Below, one piece after another: positions 15,944-23,741 of a stretch of DNA of 27,658 nt (its first letter is position 1; every line of letters begins with the position of its first letter). The notes under the pieces were generated by a model that was given only the letters and a program-made list of their open reading frames with translations, had not been told where the DNA came from and ran no database searches. Position numbers and translations under genes: made by a program. Source of the DNA: Candidatus Eiseniibacteriota bacterium (GTDB lineage: Bacteria > Eisenbacteria > RBG-16-71-46); NCBI GenBank assembly GCA_005893365.1, contig VBPB01000067.1, positions 1-27,658 on the forward strand, given 5' to 3'.

Positions 15944-17230
15944 CACTGCGTCGCTCAAGCTCGAAAACGTGAAGTTGGCCGCCTTGATGGCCGGGACCAC
16001 CGAGTTGCCGGTGCGCACCGCCGGCGTCATCCCGAGCACGTTGTTGAGCAGCACCGCCGGGCTCTCGTAATCTAGATATCGTTGTGTCCCGATGCGAGCG
16101 TGTGTGCCACACAGATCGCGGCGGCGGAGTTCGGTTGATCAGTGCGCGACAAGCAACGCGCCGCGAGAGGAATCGACACGCGCTCGGTCGAGGCGATCAG
16201 CGAGGCCAGCGTCTCCTGGCCGCCCTCGAGCACGAAGTTGCCGGCGCCCGGCGTGGGCTCGCGGCCGACCTGCTTCGCCCAGTAGCGGTCGTAGATGAGG
16301 TTCTTGAGCACGCCGTTCTCGACCCAGGTGATGGGAGCACTGGCGAGCCCGCCCTCACCGCCGCCATTGAATCCGCCGCCAACACCGCCCCCGCCGAAGC
16401 CCCAGGGAGAGCCGGGCCGGCGCTTGTCGAGCGGATCGCTCTTCATGGTCACCGACTCGTGGAACACCTTCTCGCCGACCATGGAGCCGCCGCCCTGCTT
16501 CGAGAAGTAGGAGCGACCCTCCTCGACGGCGCGCGCCGAGAGCGCGCCGGCGATGTTGAAGCCGATCAGGTCGGCGACCGCCGCGGGCTCGAAGATGACC
16601 GTGTAGTCGCCCGGGTCGAGGCGGCGCGGTTTGGCGGACTGGCGCGCCTTGCGGAGCGCGGTCGCGGCGAGGCCGACCGCGTCGATGTCCTTGATGCGGA
16701 ACGAGGAGTCCTCGGCCCAGCCCGATGGTCGCGCGGTGATAGCCGAAGTTGCCCGCCTTGTTGGCGGTGCACTGGACCGAGCCGCCGGCGGCGAAGAACC
16801 CGCGGGCGTCCATGTTCTCCATCGCCGCGGGCCCGAGGACCTTGCTCACTCTCGACATGCGATCGGCGGCCTTCGCGGTGGCCGTCGCGGGATCCTCGGC
16901 GCGGATGGTCAGGTACTTCTGCGGGGGGATGGGTCCCATGGACTCGGGATCGGGCGGCAGCACCGCCGCCAACTCCTCGGCGCGCCTCATCGCCTTCTCG
17001 AGGGCCGCATCGGTGGTCTCGTTGAGCGAGACGCGCCCGGTGCGACCATCCTTGGTGACCCTGGCCCAGACGCTCACCGACTGGGTCACGCCCGAGGCGA
17101 GGGGCTCACGAGTGGTGGAGCGCGCGTGGGAGCCGCGCCCGAATGAGAGCCCCACCGAGGCGTCGTCCGCCGCGGTGAAGTTCAGCGCGCGCTGTGTGAT
17201 GCGCCGGCATTCGTTCTCGGTGGGCAGCAT
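15941..17230 (-). pseudogene. TldD/PmbA family protein, broken
   Basis: The ATG at 17230 has GGGAG about 7 bases upstream. Residues 1-170 read in one frame (RGSHARSTTREPLASGVTQS, KVLGPAAMENMDARGFFAAG, GYHRATIGL). A one-base shift near 16722 moves the reading to AEDSSFRIKDIDAVGL, DPGDYTVIFEPAAVADLIGF and GNFVLEGGQETLASLIASTER. At 16179 homology ends abruptly in a 106-bp foreign stretch. The true C-terminus (YESPAVLLNNVLGMTPAVRT to SLSDAV, TAG at 15943-15941) resumes at about 16069. About 50 family residues between LIASTER and the C-terminus are missing. There is no HExxxH zinc motif, so it is the PmbA-like, non-catalytic type of subunit. TldD/PmbA proteins are cytosolic peptidases acting on modified peptides and antitoxins. 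As it stands the gene cannot make a whole protein. Confidence 0.82.
15943..16178. repeat. 236-bp direct repeat, copy 1
   Basis: Matches 17498-17733 without gaps, with 3 differences (15947, 15965, 16004). Bases 15943-16069 encode the tldD C-terminus on the minus strand. Bases 16073-16178 equal the leader of the antitoxin-like gene of copy 2 but end one base into its ATG, where tldD body sequence begins. Confidence 0.95.
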
Positions 17231-17497
17231 CGACCACTCCCAATGCAGGACGCGCAGGTGGCGGAATCAGGTTGGGGAGTGGCAGCTGCCCATCGGCCGG
17301 CCAGCTCTTCAGGAACCTGGTCGCCGAATTCCTGACTCTAGCACGGGGCCCGGGGATGCCGAAGCAAACCATTAGGAATCGATTGCGATATCGACGCCGG
17401 AATGGTGTTTAGCTCGCCGCGCCACGGTGGACCGGCGCCCGCTCGAACCGGGCATGGGCTTCAGGCGACTGCAGTTGGAGCAGCCCGCCGGCCGGTC
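17231..17497. other. Intergenic stretch upstream of tldD, no gene seen
   Basis: 267 bases between the broken tldD-type gene and repeat copy 2. It contains an AT-richer part (17370-17410) with a possible minus-strand -10 (TAGAGT, plus-strand ACTCTA at 17336-17341). No convincing ORF or RNA gene is visible. Confidence 0.4.
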
Positions 17498-17733
17498 ACA
17501 CCGCGTCGCTCAAGCTCGAGAACGTGAAGTTGGCCGCCTTGATGGCCGGGACCACCGAATTGCCGGTGCGCACCGCCGGCGTCATCCCGAGCACGTTGTT
17601 GAGCAGCACCGCCGGGCTCTCGTAATCTAGATATCGTTGTGTCCCGATGCGAGCGTGTGTGCCACACAGATCGCGGCGGCGGAGTTCGGTTGATCAGTGC
17701 GCGACAAGCAACGCGCCGCGAGAGGAATCGACA
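17498..17733. repeat. 236-bp direct repeat, copy 2
   Basis: Second copy, 1555 bp from the first. It holds a tldD 3' fragment on the minus strand with its own stop (TGA, 17498-17496) and then the 106-bp leader directly in front of the antitoxin-like gene. The three differences from copy 1 all fall on third codon positions of the tldD frame and are silent. Confidence 0.95.
17656..17668. promoter_or_regulatory. Inverted repeat in the leader of the antitoxin-like gene
   Basis: TGTGTG-C-CACACA, perfect arms with one central base, 65 bases before the ATG at 17733. The same site is present in repeat copy 1 at 16101-16113. Its position and symmetry fit an operator for autoregulation, as is usual for antitoxins. 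This is inference. Confidence 0.35.
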
Positions 17734-17981
17734 TGAAGAAGAAGCCTAAGGCCGTGCGAGACGCCCTGCGTCCAGAATACGAGTTCGATTACTCCACGGC
17801 AGTCCGAGCGAAGCACTACCGGCGCTTGCTGAAGGAGGGTGCGAACGTGGTCGTGCTCGATCCGGACGTCGCCAAGGCGTTCCGCGACTCCGAGGCCGTG
17901 AGCGAAGCCCTTCGCTCGCTCCTGAAGATGACGGCGGTGACACGGCGCCGGCGTTCTCGCGCCCGCCGCGCTGCCGGTTGA
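17733..17981 (+). CDS. Small antitoxin-like protein
   Basis: 82 residues. The ATG at 17733 is chosen because GAGAGGA lies about 7 bases upstream. The core LRPEYEFDYSTAVRAKHYRR, then ANVVVLDPDVAKAFRDSEAV and SEALRSLLKM, matches a widespread family of small proteins with the pattern RxEYDFS.A.RGK...GTNVV.LDPDVA..F.DS..VN.ALR. This family is usually found in chromosomal toxin-antitoxin-like pairs and has a ribbon-helix-like predicted DNA-binding part. The C-terminus is very basic (RRRRSRARRAAG). No toxin partner is recognisable downstream. A short frame at about 17998-18156 (GTG start, basic 52-residue product) directly follows but has no recognised domain. Antitoxin role is inferred from family resemblance only. 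Confidence 0.6.
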   Translation: MKKKPKAVRDALRPEYEFDYSTAVRAKHYRRLLKEGANVVVLDPDVAKAFRDSEAVSEALRSLLKMTAVTRRRRSRARRAAG

Positions 17982-18330
17982 CCGCTACGCGGAGAGCGTG
18001 GCTGCCGTTCAACGCCAGCCCGGCGTGCGCGCCGTCGCGATGCGCGGACTGGCTGCCCGCACCGAGCGAGCCGACCTCAGTGAGAGTATCAAGCGCCCAC
18101 TGACGCCTCGCCGGCTCGCCGCTCGCCAGCGAGAACGCGGCCGGACTCGAAGCTGAATTAGGTGCCCCGCACGGTGACTGCCTCCACTTGCCCCACAGGT
18201 CGAGCGGCGGTTGTCTCACTGAACTGCCCCGGGATGGTTGCCCCGTGATTGTGCCAACTGGCCGCGCGGCCAGTTGGCCACGTGGCTCCCTTACGATGAG
18301 CCCGCCCGCTGTGCCATTCTGAACACAACC
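17982..18330. other. Unassigned stretch between antitoxin-like gene and spermidine-synthase-like gene
   Basis: 349 bases. It contains a weak frame at 17998-18156 (+) ending in LTPRRLAARQRERGRTRS, the perfect palindrome at 18253-18278, and a possible -10 TACGAT at 18292-18297 for the next gene. No recognised gene product or RNA gene is seen. Confidence 0.4.
18253..18278. repeat. 26-bp perfect palindrome
   Basis: GCCAACTGGCC, the centre GCGC, and GGCCAGTTGGC give 13 bp of complete dyad. With one bulged base the outer GTG/CAC also pair. It lies 52 bases before the ATG of the spermidine-synthase-like gene. It could be an operator, a terminator of the previous gene (no T-run), or an element end. 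Confidence 0.7.
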
Positions 18331-21314
18331 ATGTCCTCCCCGCGTGCCCCCGAGCGTGCCTCCCTCCTCGTCCCCGCGTGCTTCTTCATCTCGGGGTTCG
18401 CCGGGCTCGCCCTGGAGATGGTGTGGTCGCGGCTGCTGGCGCTCCACATCGGCGGCAGCGCCGAGGCCGTCACGGCGGTCGTCACCGCCTACATGGCCGG
18501 GCTGGGGCTCGGCAGCCTCGTCGTCGCCTCGTTCGTCGCGCGCATCGCGCGGCCGCTTCGGCTCTATGCGGCGCTCGAGATCGTCGTTGCGCTGTTCGCA
18601 CTGGCCTCGCCGGTTCTGCTCCAGGCGCCCGAGGGCCTCTACCGGCTGGCTCACGACCGCGAGGAGATCTCGCGCGTGCTGCCGTTTGCGGTGCGCTTCG
18701 GCACCTCGCTGGCGCTGCTCATGATCCCGACGCTGGCGATGGGCGGCACGCTGCCGCTCCTGGTCGAGGACCTGACGCGCCGCGGCGGCGCCTACGGCTC
18801 GCGCGTCTCGGTGCTCTACGGCATCAATACGATCGGCGCCGTGGCGGGCACGGCGGTCGCGGGGTTCTCGACGTGCTCGTCGCGGTGCTCGTGCTGATGG
18901 TGGCCCGGTCGGCGCCTGCCCTCGCGGGTGCGACCGCCGAGGCCACGGAGGCGCGACCGAGCGCCCCAGCCGCGGCCCGTCGGGGCCCATCCGCTTCGCC
19001 CCGGCCCGCGAAGCACACGCGCCCCGGCGCCACCCCCGCACGCTCGGTGCACGACGCCGACCCATCGCTCGGCGCCTTCCATCGTGGCGCGGCCCTCGTG
19101 GCGTTCGCCCTCTCCGGGGCGCTGGCGATGGTCTACGAGCTGGGCTGGACACGGCACCTCGCCACCCTCCTCGGCTCGTCGGTCTACTCGTTCGCCATCC
19201 TGCTCGCCACGTTCCTGGCCGGTCTCGGGCTGGGGGCACTGCTCGTGAGCCCGCTGCTCGGCAGGACCCGGCGTCCGTGGCTGGCGCTGGCCGCGGCACT
19301 CGGCCTGACCGGCGTCGCTGCCTTGGCCGGCACCGCGGCGCTCAACGCCGTCCCCGGCATGCTCCGCGACCTGCTGCTCACGCAGCATCGGTGCTCTTGC
19401 CGGCGGCTCTCTGTCTCGGCGCGGTGTTCCCGCTCGCGGCGCGCGTGCTGCACACGAAGGGCGAGGGCGGCGGGCACGCCATCGGGCACGCCTACGCGGT
19501 CAACACCGCCGGCACCGTCCTGGGCGCCGCGGGCGGCGGGTTGTTCCTCATCCCCACGCTCGGCTCGCTCCCGGCGCTCGCGTCGGCGGCATGGACGCAC
19601 ATCGCCCTCGGCGTCGCGTTCGCATTGGCCGCGCCGGGCAGGTGGCGGGCGCGGCTCGTGGTGGCGGCGCTGGTCGCCGCACTCGGCGCCGGCGTGCGGC
19701 TCGCCTCACCCGAGCCCGATCTCTACCGGCTCAACCACGGCATCGTCAGCCTCCTGCGCGACATCGACCGTGGCGCCGGTCCGCCGCCCACGTTCAGGGA
19801 GCTCCAGAGCCGGCAGGTGGATGCACTCCGCGTGCTGTCGATGGAGGAGGGGCGTGCCGCGAGCGTCATGGTGGTGAGCCGCTGGGAGCAGCGGCAGCTC
19901 GCCATCAACGGCAAGGTGGACGCGAGCAGCGGCGACCCGACCGAGGTCATGCTCGGACAACTGCCGATGATCCTCGCCGACTCGGCGCGGCGCGCGCTGG
20001 TGATCGGCTACGGCTCGGGCATCACCACGCATTCGGTGCTCACGCATCCGATCGGGCAGGTCGAGACCGCCGAGCTGGAGCCGGCGGTGGTGCGCGCGGG
20101 CCGGTTCTTCGCCGACCTCAACGGTCAGGACCATCCCGACCCGCGCGGCGTGATCCGCATCGAGGACGGGCGCACGCACCTGACCTACACGCGCGCAACC
20201 TACGACGTCATCGTCTCCGAGCCCTCGAACCCGTGGATCGCCGGCATGAACAACCTCTTCACCGCCGAGTTCTACCGGCGGGTGCGGGAGCGGCTGGCCC
20301 CGGACGGCGTCTTCTGCCAGTGGCTCCACGGCTACGACATGTCGCGCGGCACGCTGGCCTCGCTGCTCGGCACGCTGAACCACGCGTTCCCGGGCGCCGA
20401 GGTCTACAAGCTCAATCTGGATTTCCTGGTGCTCTGGAAATCGGAGGGCGCCTTCCTGACGCGCGCGCGTCTGGAGAAGGCCTTCGCCGACACCACGGTG
20501 CGCGCGGACCTGGCGCGCGTCGGGTTCACCGATCCGGCCGACCTGCTGGCCCTCTACCTCGGCCCCATCCAGGCGGTGGCACCAGCCGGCGGGCCGCTCA
20601 ACACCGACGACAACGGCGTGGTGGAGTTCCGCGCCCCCTTCGACCTGCTGCGCCGCGGTAGTGCCGACGCGTGGGAGACGCCGCCGATCGCGTGGCACTA
20701 CCCGCCGGCGCGACCTGGCGCGCATGACCGAGCTGGCGCCGGTGCTGGCCGCGGCCGGTGCGACCGACGAGGCGAAGGCGCTCGGCGCCGCGATCGAGCG
20801 GCTCGAGGCCGAGCGCGCCCAGGCCCCGCAGGCGAGCCGGCTGCTCGCGGCGTGCGACGCCGCCTCGCAGGCGGGCGACTTCGCGCGCGCCGAGGGGCTG
20901 GCGCGCGAGGCGCTGGCGCTGGCGCCCGACGACCCCGACCTGCTCTTCCGCCGCGGGCATGCGCTGGTGCAACTCGGTCAGCCCGAGGCGGCCGAGCAGT
21001 CGCTGCGCGCGGCCCTGGCGCAGCGCGAGGCGCAGCTGGTGTGGCGGCGCGGCGTGGGCGAGCCCTATCAGGCCGAGCTGCTGCTCGGCATCCTCGCCAG
21101 CGGCCGCGGCGCGTTCGACGAGGGCATCGCGCACTTCACCCGCGCGCGCGACCTCGACCCCTATCTGACCGGCGCCTACCGCCTGCTCGCCGCGACCTAC
21201 GAGGTGATGGGCCGGCGTGAGCAGGCGCGGCGCGCGGTCACCGCGGGCCTGGCCATCGATCCGCGCTCCGCGCCGCTGCACGAGATCGACCGGAGGCTGG
21301 GCGGGGCGCCGTAG
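18331..21314 (+). pseudogene. Polytopic spermidine synthase-like protein with TPR tail, interrupted three times
   Basis: One gene in four pieces. Piece 1 (18331 to about 18870) is a membrane domain with FISGFAGLALEMVWSRLLAL, AYMAGLGLGSLV and LYGINTIGAVAGTAVAGF. Piece 2 (to about 19383) continues at LDVLVAVLVLMVAR, with a second half VYELGWTRHLATLLGSS. Piece 3 (to about 20703) begins ASVLLPAALCLGAVFPLAAR and includes the SAM-binding methyltransferase-like domain: ALVIGYGSGITTHSV, ETAELEPAVV and YDVIVSEPSNPW, then DGVFCQWLHGYDM. Piece 4 is a TPR-like tail (ALALAPDDPDLLFRRGHALV, YRLLAATYEVMGRREQARRA), ending at 21314. Frame order is 1, 0, 2, 0. At the first two joins roughly 10-20 expected residues seem to be missing, so they are small deletions rather than single-base slips. 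Intact relatives are of unknown function, perhaps making polyamine-like compounds at the membrane. Confidence 0.8.
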
Positions 21315-21379
21315 CGGCACCGGGGCCGGTGCGCGCCGGCGTGGCGGCCCACCGCGGAGCGCCCGCCGGTCGCCTCGTG

Positions 21380-21385
21380 TATCGT
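21380..21385 (+). promoter_or_regulatory. Leaderless -10 box of the CPBP protease gene
   Basis: TATCGT followed by gccgcc and GTG. The surroundings are almost the same as at the MATE gene (TGTAT-S-GT-N-CCGSC-GTG). No Shine-Dalgarno is present. Confidence 0.6.
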
Positions 21386-21391
21386 GCCGCC

Positions 21392-22159
21392 GTGCCCACG
21401 CCGCTCGATCATCTCCTCGCGATCCTGCTCGCGGTGCTGTTCCCGATCCGCACCGCGTTGTTCGGCTACCGCCGCCTCGCCGCGGCCGATCCCGGCGACG
21501 TGCCGCGGCTCCGGATGTGGCTCTACCGGCAGGGCATCGCCATCCAGTGGGTGCTCGCCGCCATGGCCGTGGGGCTCTGGATCTGGCGCGGACGCCCGTG
21601 GTTCGCCCTCGGCCTCGTGCCCCGCGCGACCCCCGGCGTCCTCGGGGTCGCGCTCGGGCTTCTCATCGGGGTCGGATTCGTTCTCGCCCAGCGGCGCAAG
21701 ATCCTCGCGGACAACGAGGCGCTCGAGCGCCTGCGCGGCAAGATGCGGCACATCGAGCGGCTGATGCCGCGCACCGATCAGGAATCGCGCTGGTTCGCCG
21801 GCCTCTCCCTGACGGCGGGGCTCTGCGAGGAGCTGCTCTACCGCGGGTATCTCATCTGGTACCTGACCAGCGTGATGGCGCTGCTCCCCGCGGTCGTGGT
21901 CGCGAGCGTGGTGTTCGGGGCCGGCCATTCGTATCAGGGACCGAAGGGCGTCGCCGTCACGACGATGGTCGGCCTGTTCATGAGCGGGGTCTACGTCCTG
22001 ACCGGCTCGCTGTTCGCGAGCATGCTCATCCACGCGCTGATGGACCTGTACGCGGGGCACATGGCACGCGCCGCGTTCGACCGCGAGGCCGAGATGGTCG
22101 CGACCGTCGCCACGGATGAGGCCCTGCCGCTCGACGCGGAGGCCCCGCCGGCGCCGTAG
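21392..22159 (+). CDS. CPBP-family intramembrane metalloprotease (CAAX/Abi type)
   Basis: 255 residues from the GTG at 21392, picked because a -10 box ends 6 bases upstream and the product then starts directly before the first hydrophobic helix. The conserved motifs of the family are present: EELLYRG (E146/E147, R151), GAGHSYQG (H179), and HALMD (H214, D218). Between them are about seven or eight membrane spans (HLLAILLAVLFPI, IAIQWVLAAMAVGLWIW, TPGVLGVALGLLIGVGFVLA, AVVVASVVFGAGH). Family members are glutamate-type or metallo-intramembrane proteases related to Rce1, some involved in bacteriocin self-immunity or membrane protein processing. No peptide or bacteriocin gene lies next to it. The target is unknown. 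Confidence 0.87.
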   Translation: MPTPLDHLLAILLAVLFPIRTALFGYRRLAAADPGDVPRLRMWLYRQGIAIQWVLAAMAVGLWIWRGRPWFALGLVPRATPGVLGVALGLLIGVGFVLAQRRKILADNEALERLRGKMRHIERLMPRTDQESRWFAGLSLTAGLCEELLYRGYLIWYLTSVMALLPAVVVASVVFGAGHSYQGPKGVAVTTMVGLFMSGVYVLTGSLFASMLIHALMDLYAGHMARAAFDREAEMVATVATDEALPLDAEAPPAP

Positions 22160-22214
22160 GTCGGGCCACGCCAGCCGCGGCCGATTCGATCACGCCGGCC
22201 GGCCGCTCCCGTCC

Positions 22215-22220
22215 TATACT
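22215..22220 (+). promoter_or_regulatory. -10 box of the lipoprotein gene
   Basis: TATACT (5 of 6) about 90 bases before the ATG at 22309, in the gap after the CPBP gene. Unlike its neighbours this gene would have a leader, and it does have a Shine-Dalgarno. Confidence 0.4.
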
Positions 22221-22308
22221 GCCGCCACTCCCGGCGCGGCCGACGCCCTGTGGTGCGACCGCTCCCCATCCCGACGCCGCCGCGACCGCGGAGTGCATGA
22301 GGTCCGCC

Positions 22309-23649
22309 ATGAAGACCCTCCGCCCGTGGGCGGCCGCCGCGCTCGCCCTGCTCGCGCTCTCGTGCGCGAGCGCCAACAAGCTCAGCCAGCGCAGCGCACG
22401 CGAGCTCGCCGCCGGCGATGTCGATCGCGCGTACGAGCACGCGCGCGCCGCGGTCCGCAAGGAGCCCGCCAACCCAAGGGCCCAGTCGGCGCTGCTGGCG
22501 GTCGCCCGGCGTCTGGTCGCCGACCGCGAGGCGCGCGTGATGGCGGTCGGCGAGGTGGACACGGTCGCCGGAGCGCGCCAGGCGCTGGCCCTGGCCGATC
22601 TGCGCGGCGAGATCGCCAGCTACGGCGTCGTGCTCAAGCCCGATCCCGAGTACGCGCGGCGCGAGGCGGCCCTGCGGATCGGCGCGGCGGGCATCTTCTA
22701 CGCCCAGGCCGAGGCGGCGCTGGCGGCGCATCGGCCCAAGCAGGCGTGGCTCGACTTCCACACCGCCTCCGGGTTCGCGTCCGGCTATCGCGACTTGGCG
22801 CGACGGCTGGACGAGACGTACCTCCAGGCGCTCTCGCGGGTGGCCATCCTGCCGCTGAACGACGAGGCGGCGGTACCGGGGCTGCCGCGGACGATGGCGG
22901 ACCACATCTACGCGGAGGTGGCCCCGCACATCCGTCCGGACGGCTTCCGCTTCACGCGGCTGGTGGACCCGGGCAGCGTGTACGGGACCATCACGGTCGC
23001 CGAGATGGACGCGCCGGCGGGCGGCGACGCGGTGCGCATCGGCCGCCGGCTCGGGGCGGACCGCGTTCTGACCGGCCGCGTCTATGGCCTGCGCTCGCGC
23101 ACCGACACCTACGAGTATCGCGGCACGATCTACCGCAAGATCGTCGAGCGCGACACCTCGGGGGCGCGCCGCGAGCGGTTCGTCGAGCAGGACTTCCACG
23201 CCGTCACCCGCGAACGCGAGGTCTCGGTCCACTACGCGCTCTCGGTGCTCGACGTCGTCGACGGCACCACGCTCGCCGCCTACCAGGACGCCGCGTCGAC
23301 CTATGCCCGCGTCGTGTTCACCGACTTCCAGGCCCAGGGGGACTGCGACGACTACTGTCTCCTGCCCCCGGGCGTGAGGGCGTCGGACGGCGAGCGCGCC
23401 AAGCGGGCCGAGGCCGATTGGAAGGAACACTTCGGGACCTGGACGGTGCCGGCACTCCTGGCCAAGGCCCGCAAGGACCGCGACCACGCCCGCTACGGCG
23501 CCGGCGACCGCTCGGCCTTCTTCGGCGACTGCCGCGAGCGGCCGGTGTGGCTGGGCGAGCTGCCGCGCGAGAACGAGCTCGCGCTGATCGCGCTCGACGG
23601 TCTCTGGCAGCCGGCGCTCGGCATGCTGCAGGAGCTGGACGCGAAATGA
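22309..23649 (+). CDS. Lipoprotein with CsgG/TolB-N-like domain, function unknown
   Basis: 446 residues. The ATG at 22309 is favoured over 22297 because GAGG lies 6 bases before it. The signal peptide MKTLRPWAAAALALLALSC ends in a lipobox-like ALSC with C19 as the lipid site. Residues about 30-75 resemble a single helical repeat pair (AAGDVDRAYEHARAAVRKEP). From about 180 a sequence like RVAILPLNDEAAVPGLPRTM followed by HIYAEVAPHIRPDGFRFTRL and GRRLGADRVLTGRVYGL resembles the alpha/beta fold of CsgG/LpoB/TolB N-terminal domains, which bind partners in the outer membrane or periplasm. A C-terminal Cys pair (GDCDDYC) may form a disulfide. No enzyme motif is seen. It is probably periplasm-facing and envelope-associated. 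Confidence 0.75.
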   Translation: MKTLRPWAAAALALLALSCASANKLSQRSARELAAGDVDRAYEHARAAVRKEPANPRAQSALLAVARRLVADREARVMAVGEVDTVAGARQALALADLRGEIASYGVVLKPDPEYARREAALRIGAAGIFYAQAEAALAAHRPKQAWLDFHTASGFASGYRDLARRLDETYLQALSRVAILPLNDEAAVPGLPRTMADHIYAEVAPHIRPDGFRFTRLVDPGSVYGTITVAEMDAPAGGDAVRIGRRLGADRVLTGRVYGLRSRTDTYEYRGTIYRKIVERDTSGARRERFVEQDFHAVTREREVSVHYALSVLDVVDGTTLAAYQDAASTYARVVFTDFQAQGDCDDYCLLPPGVRASDGERAKRAEADWKEHFGTWTVPALLAKARKDRDHARYGAGDRSAFFGDCRERPVWLGELPRENELALIALDGLWQPALGMLQELDAK

Positions 23650-23729
23650 GGCGCTGAGGGCCCCGCGCCGGCGCGCGGGCGTGACGCGCCGGTCGTGGCC
23701 GCCGGTGTCCTTCCGGCGCGCGGCGCGTG

Positions 23730-23735
23730 TATGGT
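23730..23735 (+). promoter_or_regulatory. Leaderless -10 box of the MATE gene
   Basis: TATGGT, then cccggc, then GTG at 23742. Same spacing and near-identical flanks as at 21380-21394. No Shine-Dalgarno. Confidence 0.6.
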
Positions 23736-23741
23736 CCCGGC

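Noticed and set aside
18220..18240. Sequence tgaactgccccgggat resembling an insertion-sequence end
   Set aside because: Superficial resemblance to some IS3-type ends; no second end, target duplication or transposase found.
17746..19299. 517-codon minus-strand frame over the antitoxin and spermidine-synthase-like genes
   Set aside because: Low-complexity Arg/Ala/Gly/Pro sequence, antisense to recognisable coding pieces.
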